64,000 nt of DNA, from NCBI GenBank assembly GCA_001769275.1, contig MEOQ01000019.1, positions 1 to 64,000 on the forward strand, given 5' to 3'. Below, in pieces: positions 51,721 to 61,041 of this stretch. The number at the start of each line of letters is the position of its first letter. The first letter of the stretch is position 1. The position numbers and the translations under genes were made by a program. Source of the stretch: Bacteroidetes bacterium GWF2_43_63. Its GTDB lineage: Bacteria > Bacteroidota > Bacteroidia > Bacteroidales > DTU049. Under the pieces are notes generated by a model, which saw nothing but the letters and a program-made list of their open reading frames with translations, had not been told where the DNA came from and did no database searches.

Positions 51721-51728
51721 CAAAAGTA
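51721..51728 (-). promoter_or_regulatory. -7 element (TACTTTTG) of the T9SS cargo gene
   Basis: The minus strand reads TACTTTTG, 36 bases before the ATG at 51684. No -33 element at standard spacing. Confidence 0.45.
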
Positions 51729-51810
51729 GCAAATATTTTGTTGCATGGGAATCCAATTTTTCATTTTTTCGACCGATGCCGGATTATACTCTGCCGTTAA
51801 ATTAATCCAT

Positions 51811-51842
51811 AAAAAAAAGGGTGCATCAGCGCCCCTTTTTTT
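51811..51842 (-). terminator. gcvP intrinsic terminator
   Basis: AAAAAAAAGGGTGC-ATCA-GCGCCCCTTTTTTT, with one mismatch in the stem, ten bases after the gcvP stop. Confidence 0.85.
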
Positions 51843-51851
51843 AATTGAGTT

Positions 51852-54713
51852 TTATTCAGGTGTAGCACAGGTGCAGAAAATGTTCCGGTCACCATAGGCA
51901 TCATCGATTCGTGTTACGGTTGGCCAGTATTTCAGCGCATCCTTGCGATGACAGGTGGCTTTTTCGCGCGAATAGGGTTTGTTCCAATTGTCTGTGGCAA
52001 CCATTTCCACCGTGTGCGGAGCATGTTTCAGCACGTTGTTTTCCTTGTCGCATTTTCCTTCAGCCACTTCCCTGATTTCCTCACGGATGGCCAGCATGGC
52101 ATCAATAAAACGGTTGAGCTCTGACATAGGTTCGCTTTCCGTAGGTTCAACCATCAGGGTTCCGTGAACCGGAAAGCCCAGTGTTGGAGCGTGAAAGCCA
52201 TAATCCATCAGTCGCTTGGCGATGTCGGTTTCTGTTACTCCGTCCTTGTGGAAAGCATTGCAATCAACGATGAATTCGTGCGCAACAAACCCATGGTCGC
52301 CTTTATATAATATATTGTAATGTGGTTCCAGCTTTTTCATCAGGTAGTTGGCATTCAGAATGGCATATTCAGTAGCTTTCTTAAGCCCTTCTCCTCCCAA
52401 AAGTTTAATATAAGCGTAGGAAATGGGAATTACATAAGCACTGCCAAATGGCGAGGCCGCAACAGCTGAAATCGCTTTTTCGCCACCGGTTTTCACCATC
52501 ACATGTCCCGGAAGGAATGGTGACAGGTGTCTGGCAACGCCGATGGGACCTACGCCGGGGCCGCCGCCACCATGAGGAATTGCAAATGTTTTGTGCAGAT
52601 TCAGGTGACAAACATCAGCGCCAATGAAGCCAGGGCTCGTATATCCGACCTGCGCATTCATGTTTGCTCCATCCATATAAACCTGCCCGCCGTGTGAATG
52701 GATGATGTCCATGATTTCAATTACTGCTTCCTCAAAAATTCCATGAGTTGAAGGGTAAGTAATCATCAGTGCCGAAAGATCTTTTGAGTGTTCATCCGCT
52801 TTTTGCTTCAGATCGGCGATATCAATATTGCCTTTTTCGTCGGCTTTTATAACAACGATCTTCATTCCGGCCATGGCTGCACTGGCGGGATTGGTGCCGT
52901 GAGCAGAACTGGGAATCAGACACACGTTACGGGCTGAGTCACCACGACTTTCGTGATAGGCACGAATAACCATAAGTCCGGTATATTCGCCGGCCGCACC
53001 GCTGTTGGGCTGGAAACTCACTTTATCGAATCCCGTTATTTCGGCCAGCAATTGTTCGAGTTCAGCCAGCATGGTCAGATATCCTTTGGCCTGATCGGCG
53101 GGTACAAAAGGATGGATGTTGCCGTATTCCGGCCAGCTCATGTAAAACAGTTCTGTAGCTGCATTTAGTTTCATGGTACAACTTCCTAGCGGAATCATGG
53201 CGCGGTCGAGTGCCAGATCTTTGTTGCGCAGGTTGGTAATATAGCGCATCATGTCGGTTTCGTTCCGATATGAATGAAAAACTTTATGGGTGAGATATGA
53301 ACTTTTGCGGTCAAATGCTGCGTCGAAGGTCCTTATTAATTCACATTCAGCAGGCTTGCAGACATAGGGAGTATGCTGCTTTCCGACAGCTGAAGCCAGA
53401 AGATCGGCAATAGTATTAATGTCATCAAGCGTTGTAGTCTCATCAATGCTGATTCCGATGAGCTTGCTGTCGATGTAGCGGAAATTCATCTCATTCTGCA
53501 GCGCAAGTTTGCGGATTTCATCCATATTTACGCCATCCGGAATCTGAATCTGAACAGTGTCGAAGTAGTTTTCGTTGATCTGCTTGTACCCAACTTTCTC
53601 AACTTCAGCGCTGAGAACACCGGCCAGAATATTCATGTGACGTGCAATTTCCTTCAGGCCATCCGGTCCGTGATAAACTGCGTACATTCCTGCCATAATG
53701 GCGAGCAATGCCTGGGCTGTACAGATGTTTGAAGTGGCGCGTTCACGCTTGATATGCTGCTCGCGGGTCTGCAGAGTCATGCGGAGCGCGCGGTTTCCGA
53801 GCGCATCTTTCGAAACGCCGATTATGCGGCCCGGCATCGTGCGGACAAATTCTTCTTTCGTAGCCATGAATGCGGCCGACGGACCACCATATCCCATCGG
53901 AATTCCTAAGCGCTGAGTTGAACCTACAACGATGTCTGCGCCCCATTCTGCAGGCGGTGTCAGCAGTGTAAGGGCCATCAGGTCTGCAGCAACTGCCAGC
54001 ATGGAACCGTTGGCGTGAACTTTCTCTGCAAATTCGCTGTAGTCCTGAATTTTTCCGTACTGATTCGGATATTGAACGAGGGCACCGAAAGTTTTTTCGT
54101 TGAAATTATATGATTTTACACAATCTACCACAACGTCAATTCCAAGTGGAATAGCCCGGGTTCTGATAACATCGAGGCTTTGCGGCAATATTCCGTGCGA
54201 CACAAAGAATTGATTGGCGCCGGCTTTTACTTTGTCGCGCTTACGGGTGTTGTAGGTCATGAGCATTGCTTCGGCAGCAGCAGTGGCTTCATCGAGCAGG
54301 GATGCATTTGAGATGGGCATGCCTGTGAGGTCAGAAACGACTGTCTGAAAATTGAGCAATGCTTCGAGTCGTCCCTGGCTTATTTCGGCCTGATATGGGG
54401 TGTAGGAAGTGTACCAACCCGGACTTTCGAGAATGTTGCGGAGGATGACGCCGGGAATGATGGTTCCGTAGTATCCCATGCCAATAAAGGACTTGAATAT
54501 TTTATTCTGTGCCCCAAGACTTTTCAGAAGGCTTTGGGTTTCATATTCATTCAGACCCGGGCCAATATTGAGATTCTTTGGATTGATGATGCTTTTTGGG
54601 ATTGTTTTTTCAATTAGTTCTTCGCCTGATGAAACCCCGATGGTTTTGAGCAAAGTCTGTTTCTCTTCTTCCGATGGCCCTATATGCCTGAAAGTAAAAT
54701 TATTGGTGATCAT
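51852..54713 (-). CDS. gcvP: Glycine dehydrogenase (aminomethyl-transferring), P-protein
   Basis: GcvP decarboxylates glycine in the glycine cleavage system and passes the aminomethyl group to lipoylated GcvH. The 953-residue protein is the fused single-chain form: an N-terminal half (FRHIGPSEEEKQTLL start, then MGYYGTIIPGVILRNILESPGWYTSYTPYQAEISQGRLE-type region) and a C-terminal catalytic half with the PLP lysine K708 in HLNLHKTFAIPHGGGGPG. GSAYVIPISYAYIKLLGG and PHTVEMVATDNWNKPYSRE are family blocks. gcvH and gcvT are not in the window. It has its own promoter element and terminator. Confidence 0.96.
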   Translation of the reverse strand: MITNNFTFRHIGPSEEEKQTLLKTIGVSSGEELIEKTIPKSIINPKNLNIGPGLNEYETQSLLKSLGAQNKIFKSFIGMGYYGTIIPGVILRNILESPGWYTSYTPYQAEISQGRLEALLNFQTVVSDLTGMPISNASLLDEATAAAEAMLMTYNTRKRDKVKAGANQFFVSHGILPQSLDVIRTRAIPLGIDVVVDCVKSYNFNEKTFGALVQYPNQYGKIQDYSEFAEKVHANGSMLAVAADLMALTLLTPPAEWGADIVVGSTQRLGIPMGYGGPSAAFMATKEEFVRTMPGRIIGVSKDALGNRALRMTLQTREQHIKRERATSNICTAQALLAIMAGMYAVYHGPDGLKEIARHMNILAGVLSAEVEKVGYKQINENYFDTVQIQIPDGVNMDEIRKLALQNEMNFRYIDSKLIGISIDETTTLDDINTIADLLASAVGKQHTPYVCKPAECELIRTFDAAFDRKSSYLTHKVFHSYRNETDMMRYITNLRNKDLALDRAMIPLGSCTMKLNAATELFYMSWPEYGNIHPFVPADQAKGYLTMLAELEQLLAEITGFDKVSFQPNSGAAGEYTGLMVIRAYHESRGDSARNVCLIPSSAHGTNPASAAMAGMKIVVIKADEKGNIDIADLKQKADEHSKDLSALMITYPSTHGIFEEAVIEIMDIIHSHGGQVYMDGANMNAQVGYTSPGFIGADVCHLNLHKTFAIPHGGGGPGVGPIGVARHLSPFLPGHVMVKTGGEKAISAVAASPFGSAYVIPISYAYIKLLGGEGLKKATEYAILNANYLMKKLEPHYNILYKGDHGFVAHEFIVDCNAFHKDGVTETDIAKRLMDYGFHAPTLGFPVHGTLMVEPTESEPMSELNRFIDAMLAIREEIREVAEGKCDKENNVLKHAPHTVEMVATDNWNKPYSREKATCHRKDALKYWPTVTRIDDAYGDRNIFCTCATPE

Positions 54714-54738
54714 GGGTCTGTTGATTTGTTGATTCGGG

Positions 54739-54746
54739 CAAAATTA
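54739..54746 (-). promoter_or_regulatory. -7 element (TAATTTTG) of gcvP
   Basis: The minus strand reads TAATTTTG, 25 bases before the gcvP ATG. I see no glycine-riboswitch-like structure in the short leader. Confidence 0.45.
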
Positions 54747-54792
54747 CCTTATTTTTTTTGAACTACTCATGCAATCTGCTGATATTTCTCAG

Positions 54793-54800
54793 TATATTTG
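54793..54800 (+). promoter_or_regulatory. -7 element (TATATTTG) of the 54813 gene
   Basis: TATATTTG ends 12 bases before the ATG at 54813. A TTG start at 54798 would lie inside it, so the ATG is chosen. Confidence 0.5.
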
Positions 54801-54812
54801 ACAAAATATTTC

Positions 54813-55433
54813 ATGGGGCGCCTTTACATGCTTTTTTTTCTCCTGATTGTTTGTGCATGCGGGATTTCGCAGGCACAGGATACGTTGTATATGATGTCGG
54901 GCAGGCTGAAAACCAATATTAATGTGCTCGAAATGGATTCGACAAAAATTGCCTATGCCCCTGGTCGCAGTATTAAAGTTAACAGCCGTGGACTGGTAAG
55001 AACAAAATACAAGGAACGTCAGGATGTTTTTGAAATTTGGTATGAAGACAGCACGCGCGAACTGGCCTATATTATGGATTCGTCAGGGTTTATTATTACG
55101 CCTGAGCAGGCTCGTTCCTATGTTGATGGCTGCCACGATGCTTTTCAGTATTCGCATAACAGGATTGTCGGACCAATTTGTTACGTCGTTACCCTGAGCA
55201 GTATTTTTATTTTGCCCCCAATTGCAGTCATAGCCGTTCCATGTGTGTTTAGCGCAGCTACAGCCATTTTTACACCCGAATTTCCAGTCGACAAGGTTGA
55301 TGAATCTCAGGTGAACAAATATTACATTCTTGGATATCAGGACACGCGCAAGATCAAAAAAGTGAAATCTTCCATGTTTTTCGGAATTGCTGCCATTGCC
55401 ACTGGTTTTGCTTTTTCATTCCTGACAAATTAA
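54813..55433 (+). CDS. Exported membrane-associated protein with a Bacteroidota surface module
   Basis: The 206-residue product has a signal peptide (MGRLYMLFFLLIVCACGISQAQ; cleavage after AQA is more likely than lipidation at the Cys pair). A small module follows, DTLYMMSGRLKTNINVLEMDSTKIAYAPG, which resembles the D-x-I-x-L-x-x-G module in the 11702-12490 lipoprotein. After a SGFIITPEQARSYVDGCHDA helix, two hydrophobic segments (about 125-155 and 188-203) may span the membrane. Function unknown. It is divergent from gcvP and 58 bases upstream of ftsY, which has its own -7 element. Confidence 0.6.
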   Translation: MGRLYMLFFLLIVCACGISQAQDTLYMMSGRLKTNINVLEMDSTKIAYAPGRSIKVNSRGLVRTKYKERQDVFEIWYEDSTRELAYIMDSSGFIITPEQARSYVDGCHDAFQYSHNRIVGPICYVVTLSSIFILPPIAVIAVPCVFSAATAIFTPEFPVDKVDESQVNKYYILGYQDTRKIKKVKSSMFFGIAAIATGFAFSFLTN

Positions 55434-55454
55434 TGCTGATTGGTTTATAATCAC

Positions 55455-55462
55455 TACTTTTG
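55455..55462 (+). promoter_or_regulatory. -7 element (TACTTTTG) of ftsY
   Basis: TACTTTTG ends 29 bases before the ftsY ATG at 55492; the -33 element is not clear. Confidence 0.5.
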
Positions 55463-55491
55463 CAATCCCAATATGTAACCCAAAAATTTTC

Positions 55492-56436
55492 ATGGCATTA
55501 TTCGGAATTTTCGGAAAAGAGAAAAAGGAAAGCCTTGACGATGGTTTGAAAAAGACCCGCGAAAATGTGTTTGCACGCATATCGCGAGCTGTCGCCGGAA
55601 AATCAAAAGTAGATGATGAGGTGCTTGACAGCCTCGAAGAGGCACTCATTTCTTCGGATGTGGGTGTTGAAACTACGTTGAAAATTATTGAACGGATTCA
55701 GAACCGGGTTTCCCGTGATAAATATGTTGGAATCGATGAACTCAACCATATTCTGAGAGATGAAATTGTTCTGATGCTCGATGAAAACAGCAATCCTGGT
55801 TCAGTGCAGCCTGGCGATGTTCCAACTTATGTTATTTTAGTTGTTGGGGTGAATGGCGTTGGAAAAACCACCACCATCGGAAAACTGGCCTATCGTTTTA
55901 AAAACGCGGGTAAATCCGTAGTGATTGGGGCGGCCGATACGTTCCGGGCAGCAGCAGTCGATCAGCTGAAAGTCTGGGCTCAGCGCGCAGGTGTCGATAT
56001 TGTCGAAAAAGGAATGAATGCCGATCCTGCATCGGTGGCATATGATACAGCCGTATTTGCAAAAACAAATAATTATCAGGTGGCCATTATTGACACGGCC
56101 GGACGTCTGCACAACAAAATTAACCTGATGAATGAGCTGGGAAAAATTAAAAAAGTTGTACAAAAAGTTTTTCCCGATGGGCCCCAGGAAGTCTTGCTGG
56201 TGCTGGATGCATCAACCGGACAAAATGCTTTTGAGCAGGCCAAACAATTCACGGCAGTCACTGATGTTAATGCACTGGCACTTACAAAACTTGATGGTAC
56301 AGCCAAGGGTGGGGTAGTCATTGGAATATCGGATCGTTTCAGTATTCCGGTGAAATACATTGGAATCGGTGAAAAAATCGATGACATCCAGATTTTCGAT
56401 AGCGCAGAATTTGTTGACAGTCTTTTTAAAAATTAG
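55492..56436 (+). CDS. ftsY: Signal recognition particle receptor FtsY
   Basis: FtsY docks the SRP-ribosome complex at the membrane. The 314-residue protein has the helical N domain (residues 15-95) and the SRP-type G domain with all motifs: GVNGVGKTTTIGKLA (G1, about 119-133), DTFRAAAVDQLKVW (insertion box), DTAGRLHNK (G3), TKLDGTAKGG (G4), and KYIGIGEKIDDIQIFDSAEF at the C-terminus. The long acidic A domain of enterobacterial FtsY is absent, as usual in Bacteroidota. It is followed by rimO. Confidence 0.95.
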   Translation: MALFGIFGKEKKESLDDGLKKTRENVFARISRAVAGKSKVDDEVLDSLEEALISSDVGVETTLKIIERIQNRVSRDKYVGIDELNHILRDEIVLMLDENSNPGSVQPGDVPTYVILVVGVNGVGKTTTIGKLAYRFKNAGKSVVIGAADTFRAAAVDQLKVWAQRAGVDIVEKGMNADPASVAYDTAVFAKTNNYQVAIIDTAGRLHNKINLMNELGKIKKVVQKVFPDGPQEVLLVLDASTGQNAFEQAKQFTAVTDVNALALTKLDGTAKGGVVIGISDRFSIPVKYIGIGEKIDDIQIFDSAEFVDSLFKN

Positions 56437-56456
56437 CAAATTGATATCAGTAGTTC

Positions 56457-56485
56457 GTGGTCAGTAGCCAGTGGTCAGTGGCCAG
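56457..56485. repeat. Degenerate tandem repeat (CAGTGGTCAGTGGCCAGT)
   Basis: About three copies of a ten-base unit related to GTGGTCAGTA/GCCAGTGGTC fill part of the 98-base gap between ftsY and rimO. Similar text-like repeats occur in other Bacteroidota intergenic DNA. Confidence 0.5.
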
Positions 56486-56534
56486 TTAGATTTCGATCAC
56501 TACTCACAACTGACTACTATAAATGGTTTCTGTT

Positions 56535-57827
56535 ATGAAAAAAAGTAAAGTTGGTATAATAACCATGGGCTGTCCCAAAAATCTGGTTGACAGTGAAAAG
56601 CTGGCAGCAATGCTGGCCGGCGAAGGATTTGAAGTGGAGCATGAACAGGCCGATGCAGATATCATCATCATCAACACCTGTGGATTTATAAATGATGCAA
56701 AAGAAGAATCCATCAACGAAATTTTGAATCACACATCAAGAAAAAACGCGAATAAAAATCTGAAAGTTATTGTCACCGGTTGTTTGACAGAGCGATACCG
56801 CGAAGATCTGAAAAAAGAAATTCCTGAAGCAGATGTTTTTTTCGGTGTGAATGAATACGACAAAGTTGTAGAGTATATAACAGGTAAGTCTGAAAAGCTG
56901 CAGCCAGAACGGATTCTGGGTACTCCAGCACATTATGCATATCTGAAAATTTCGGAAGGGTGCAATCGCACCTGCAGTTTTTGTGCAATTCCTCTGATAC
57001 GCGGGCAGCATGTGTCGGTGCCGGAGGAAGAACTTCTGAAAGAGACTGAATTACTGGCTTTGCAAGGAGTGAAGGAACTAATTGTGATTGCTCAGGATAC
57101 GGTAAGTTACGGACTTGATTTGTATGGTGAACGCCGCATTGCGCGGTTGCTTCGCAAGCTTTCTGAAATAAAAGGAATTCAATGGATTCGTTTAATGTAT
57201 ACCTATCCAGCAGGTTTTCCTGATGATCTGATTGAAGAAATTGCAGTGAATCCGAAAATTGTAAAGTATATCGATCTGCCGCTGCAACATATAAGCACTT
57301 CCATACTGCATAATATGAAACGTTCGATTGACAGGGAATCTACGGAAGCACTTGTATCGAAGATCAGAAGCCGTATTCCGGATGTCGCCATTCGAAGCAC
57401 ATTCATTGTGGGTTATCCCGGTGAAAAGGCAAGTGACTATACGGAACTGGTACAATTTATTAAGGAATCGAAGTTTGAACGCTTCGGCGTTTTTGCATAT
57501 TCTCCGGAAGAAAGTACAGCTGCCTTTTTGCAGAAGGACAACATTCCGCATAAAACGAAAATGCTCCGAATGTCCGGATTGCTTAGATATCACGAAAAGG
57601 CATCGATTGAATTCAATAAAAAGCTTGTTGGAAAAACGTTGCCGGTTATCGTGGATGAGTATAATGCGGATGAAAAATGTTTTTATGGACGCACACCCAT
57701 CGATGCTCCTGAAATTGACAATATTGTGCGTTTGTTTGTTGGCAGCGATCACACATTAAAGCCCGGCGATATTGTTGAGGCGAAGGTTATTTCCTCCGGA
57801 ATCTTTGATATTGATTGTGAGTTTTAA
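56535..57827 (+). CDS. rimO: Ribosomal protein uS12 methylthiotransferase
   Basis: RimO adds a methylthio group to Asp in ribosomal protein S12, using two 4Fe-4S clusters. The 430-residue protein has the N-terminal UPF0004 domain with cysteines in MGCPKN, NTCGFI and TGCLTER, the radical SAM CX3CX2C motif in EGCNRTCSFCAIPLIRG, and a C-terminal TRAM domain (GKTLPVIVDEYNADEKCFYGRTPIDAPEID). The SQDTxxYGxDLYG-like block (AQDTVSYGLDLYGERR) is RimO-specific, separating it from MiaB. ATG at 56535 is preferred over 56523 because the first strand (KVGIITMGCPKN) should start at the N-terminus. The ftsY-rimO order is common in Bacteroidota. Confidence 0.93.
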   Translation: MKKSKVGIITMGCPKNLVDSEKLAAMLAGEGFEVEHEQADADIIIINTCGFINDAKEESINEILNHTSRKNANKNLKVIVTGCLTERYREDLKKEIPEADVFFGVNEYDKVVEYITGKSEKLQPERILGTPAHYAYLKISEGCNRTCSFCAIPLIRGQHVSVPEEELLKETELLALQGVKELIVIAQDTVSYGLDLYGERRIARLLRKLSEIKGIQWIRLMYTYPAGFPDDLIEEIAVNPKIVKYIDLPLQHISTSILHNMKRSIDRESTEALVSKIRSRIPDVAIRSTFIVGYPGEKASDYTELVQFIKESKFERFGVFAYSPEESTAAFLQKDNIPHKTKMLRMSGLLRYHEKASIEFNKKLVGKTLPVIVDEYNADEKCFYGRTPIDAPEIDNIVRLFVGSDHTLKPGDIVEAKVISSGIFDIDCEF

Positions 57828-57936
57828 ATTCTACGATGGATATCTGGTGGGCGTCTCGAAAAACCTCATTTTGTATGCAATTAACATGTCTTTTTTAATT
57901 TTTAAATGCTGAAAAGGTGTTGATTGTTTCGATATT

Positions 57937-57995
57937 TCGACGGAGTTTACCCCGCTGACGACATTTCGACTCCGCTCAATGTGACAGCGGCGGGG
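57937..57995. repeat. CGCTGTCA-type dispersed repeat, copy 3 (inverted)
   Basis: Read on the minus strand it contains CGCTGTCACATTGAGCGGAGTCGAAA, the same family as the copies at 7.46 and 11.52 kb. Its own arms are CCCCGCTG (57950-57957) and CAGCGGCGGGG (57985-57995). It also holds CGGAGTTTAC, shared with 25.26 kb. It lies in the 341-base rimO-rho gap, which otherwise holds only the rho promoter and leader. Confidence 0.6.
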
Positions 57996-58070
57996 CTCAA
58001 TATGATAAAAAATTGGTTTTTAGAAATGCCCATCTGTAACTGATAAAAAATTTCAACTTTTTTAAATCTG

Positions 58071-58100
58071 TTGTGTTGTTTAAATAAAGTTGTATATTTG
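58071..58100 (+). promoter_or_regulatory. rho promoter
   Basis: TTG (58071-58073), exactly 19 bases, then TATATTTG (58093-58100). The start codon lies 68 bases downstream, giving rho the longest leader of the promoters recognised here, as might be expected for an autoregulated gene. Confidence 0.7.
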
Positions 58101-58168
58101 TCGCACAAAACGGATTTATACATCCTCCCTATTTTTTAGTATTTCCCAAACTACCAAACCCTTCTTAC

Positions 58169-60049
58169 ATGCAGGAAAAGCCAGATCTTAACAAGATGCT
58201 GTTGCCCGATTTACGTGAGTACGCAACTTCATTAAATATTAAAGGCATATCAACCATTCGCAAGCCAGAATTGCTGCGCCTTATCAACGAAGCATTATCA
58301 GGAAAAACACCCAAAGAAGAAAAGTTTATTCCACAACCGGAAATTGTTGCCGCTGATCCATTTATAGTTGAGGAAAAAATCGAATCGACCGAAATTGATA
58401 ATCAAGAACCTCAAATCAAAAGAAAGAGAATAGACACGGTAGTGGACGATGTTCTTGCACCTCCTGTCAAGGAAGATACAAGTCCTGTTATTCCACCCGT
58501 AGTTTCTGAAACACCGGTGCATGAAAATCCCGTACAACCCGCTTCGGAAGACAATAATCAGTCAGGTGAAAACTTCCCTGCGCATAATAAATTTCGCAAG
58601 GATTTTAAAAACGGCGGTGATTTTTCCTTTAAAAAGAAAAAGCCATGGCAGCGCGATGGATATGTTCCGATAAACAAAGGCAACAATCCGCAACAGAACA
58701 ATCCGCAACAAAACAATCAGCAGAAACAATATTCGAAAGATGATATTTTGCTTCCGCTTGACCCGATAGATGAGTTTTCGGAAGAGCCACTGACAACTAT
58801 TGAAAACAATAAGGAATTGAATGAAAATCCGGTGGTCAAAAATGTGCCGCCTGTTGTTCAGGATAGGCCCATTCATCAGCATAATCAGCAGCATCAGCCG
58901 CGACCTGAAAAGCCGGCTCCTTTCTTTGAGCTCGATGGCGTTGTAACCGCCGAAGGTGTGCTGGATCTCGTACCCGAAGGGTTCGGATTTCTGCGTTCAT
59001 CAGATTACAATTATCTGAATTCTCCCGACGATGTTTATGTAAGTCAGAGTCAGGTGAAAATGTTCGGACTAAAAACGGGCGACACTGTTGAATGCACGAT
59101 TCGTCCGCCAAAAGATGGTGAGAAGTATTTTACTACAGTAAAAATTTTAAATGTAAACGGAATGGAAGCGGAAAAAATCCGCGACCGCATCCCATTTGAT
59201 TTTCTCACACCATTGTTCCCGATAAAAAAATTCAAGCTTACCGGACACCCTGATGAAACCATGACGAGCCGCGTCATTGATTTGTTTTCGCCCATCGGAA
59301 AAGGTCAGCGCGGATTGATTGTTGCGCAACCAAAAACCGGTAAGACCGTCATTTTGAAAGAGCTCGCCAATGCCATTGCATACAACCATCCTGAAGCATA
59401 TCTGATCATTTTGCTTATTGATGAACGCCCGGAAGAAGTGACCGATATGCAGCGCAGCGTTCGCGCTGAAGTAATTGCTTCCACTTTTGATGAGCCGGCC
59501 GATAAGCATGTGAAGATTGCCAACATTGTTCTTGAAAAAGCAAAACGTATGGTAGAGTGTGGCCATGATGTTGTGATTCTGCTCGACTCAATCACACGTC
59601 TGGCGCGAGCATACAACACTGTTGCGCCTTCATCCGGCAAAGTCCTTTCAGGAGGAGTTGAATCAAATGCTCTGCAGAAACCAAAAAGATTTTTTGGCGC
59701 TGCCCGTCAGATCGAAAACGGCGGATCGCTCACCATCATTGCCACGGCTCTGATTGATACCGGTTCAAAAATGGATGAAGTTATTTTTGAGGAATTTAAA
59801 GGAACCGGAAATATGGAATTACAGCTCGATCGCAAGCTGTCGAATAAGCGTATTTATCCGGCTATTGATATTGTTGCATCCAGCACCCGGCGCGACGATC
59901 TGCTTGTTGCCAAAGAAGTTCTGCAACGCGTGTGGATCTTGCGGACACACCTGGCCGACATGAATCCGCTCGAGGCAATGGGTTTCATACAGGATCGAAT
60001 GAAGTTCACCAAAACGAACGAAGAGTTTCTGATGACGATGAATTCGTAG
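58169..60049 (+). CDS. rho: Transcription termination factor Rho with a disordered insertion
   Basis: Rho is the hexameric RNA helicase that ends transcription. The 626-residue protein has an N-terminal helix bundle (residues 1-43, [26 protein letters not shown]), a low-complexity insertion of about 210 residues (45-252) with charged, Pro-rich and Q/N-rich parts ([14 protein letters not shown] near 172-186), the cold-shock RNA-binding domain (262-330, [15 protein letters not shown]) and the ATPase core: Walker A AQPKTGKT (386-393), Walker [18 protein letters not shown] and [23 protein letters not shown]. The insertion is a Bacteroidota trait; in Bacteroides thetaiotaomicron the equivalent region drives phase separation of Rho. 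It has its own promoter and long leader. Confidence 0.95.
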   Translation: MQEKPDLNKMLLPDLREYATSLNIKGISTIRKPELLRLINEALSGKTPKEEKFIPQPEIVAADPFIVEEKIESTEIDNQEPQIKRKRIDTVVDDVLAPPVKEDTSPVIPPVVSETPVHENPVQPASEDNNQSGENFPAHNKFRKDFKNGGDFSFKKKKPWQRDGYVPINKGNNPQQNNPQQNNQQKQYSKDDILLPLDPIDEFSEEPLTTIENNKELNENPVVKNVPPVVQDRPIHQHNQQHQPRPEKPAPFFELDGVVTAEGVLDLVPEGFGFLRSSDYNYLNSPDDVYVSQSQVKMFGLKTGDTVECTIRPPKDGEKYFTTVKILNVNGMEAEKIRDRIPFDFLTPLFPIKKFKLTGHPDETMTSRVIDLFSPIGKGQRGLIVAQPKTGKTVILKELANAIAYNHPEAYLIILLIDERPEEVTDMQRSVRAEVIASTFDEPADKHVKIANIVLEKAKRMVECGHDVVILLDSITRLARAYNTVAPSSGKVLSGGVESNALQKPKRFFGAARQIENGGSLTIIATALIDTGSKMDEVIFEEFKGTGNMELQLDRKLSNKRIYPAIDIVASSTRRDDLLVAKEVLQRVWILRTHLADMNPLEAMGFIQDRMKFTKTNEEFLMTMNS

Positions 60050-60329
60050 AAAATTGAGATGTGGAAATGTGGGACTTCGTCCATGTGATGCTCCGCATAT
60101 GTGGGAATACAATAAATTTCTATGATGTGTAAATGTGGTGCTATGCACATGATCCGCCTTCCGCGGATTAAATTCCAATGTGGGAACACGAGATGATCAC
60201 TTTTATCTTTTGTCTTGAGTTGATGTTAAGATGGGCGGTTCACGTGTAACGTGACACGGTTGTCCATGTGCGGCTTCGCCGATGAGTGAATATAAGTGAT
60301 ATTGAAACGAGAAAGTAAAAATTCGTTGC
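60050..60329. other. Intergenic interval with degenerate repeats
   Basis: This 280-base convergent gap after rho contains text-like degenerate repeats (ATGTGGAAATGTGGGA, ATGTGTAAATGTGGTG, AATGTGGGAACACGAG) interrupted by small palindromes (GATCCGCC-TTCC-GCGGATTA and GTTCACGTGTAACGTGAC). Related CACATTTCCACATT text occurs at 60.99-61.03 kb. I find no gene or clear terminator. Confidence 0.5.
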
Positions 60330-60875
60330 TTATTTCATTTTATTCCAGGTTCTGTAAAGCGGTCGTTCATACTTCATGGGTAACCCTCCATTATCATATT
60401 CGATGTATTTTTCTGAAATAAGGGTTAATGATTTATCATCGTTTCTTTTGAAGCATATTTCTAAAGTGCCAGAAACTCGGTGATTAGCGCCTGTCCTGTA
60501 TCCGGATACAAAAATATTTGTTTCTATAATTTTCCGTTCAGTGTGAATATTTAAAACAATTAAGTCTCTATATGACAGCATGCAATTCAAGTCGATAGGA
60601 ATTTCTGAAATTGTGAAGGCAGTGATAAAAACACTGTCTTTGATAAAAAATGATGTGTAGCAATCACTCAACCTGTTAGATAAATCAATAATCCTGACAG
60701 TTGTGTTAATTGAATTTGCATTTATTGAATCAAGTCCCAGCGAATTAATTACTCCACGATTATTTACAATGCTTTGAGAAAACGTACAGGTGCTTTTTTC
60801 TGACATTTTCAAAACAGAGCAAGAGCTAAACAATATTGATAAAATTACAAACGAAAGAGAAATGAAATACTTCAT
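60330..60875 (-). CDS. Lipoprotein of unknown function
   Basis: The 181-residue product has a lipobox (L-F-S-S-C, Cys about 19) after a clear signal peptide (MKYFISLSFVILSILFSSC). The mature domain is beta-rich with no recognised motif; ETNIFVSGYRTGANHRVSGTLEICFKR shows alternating strands. It may be a small beta-sandwich. The ATG at 60875 is used because the only earlier in-frame start is a TTG inside the promoter element. Base composition is more AT-rich than its neighbours, hinting at a less conserved or acquired gene, but this is a visual impression only. It is a single-gene unit flanked by repeats. Confidence 0.55.
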   Translation of the reverse strand: MKYFISLSFVILSILFSSCSVLKMSEKSTCTFSQSIVNNRGVINSLGLDSINANSINTTVRIIDLSNRLSDCYTSFFIKDSVFITAFTISEIPIDLNCMLSYRDLIVLNIHTERKIIETNIFVSGYRTGANHRVSGTLEICFKRNDDKSLTLISEKYIEYDNGGLPMKYERPLYRTWNKMK

Positions 60876-60893
60876 TTTATAAGTGTTATTATA

Positions 60894-60901
60894 CAAAAAT
60901 A
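60894..60901 (-). promoter_or_regulatory. -7 element (TATTTTTG) of the lipoprotein gene
   Basis: The minus strand reads TATTTTTG, 18 bases before the ATG at 60875; it overlaps the rejected TTG start. Confidence 0.45.
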
Positions 60902-61041
60902 GCTTTTTTTGAGTTGTAGGTCATTGGATAGTTTCTATTTTAATCTATAACCCAGAGCTTGCCACTCATTACTTATAACTGTTGCAGCATCTCGTATTCA
61001 CACATGTCCACATCAGCGAAGCTGCGCATTTCCACATTCAA

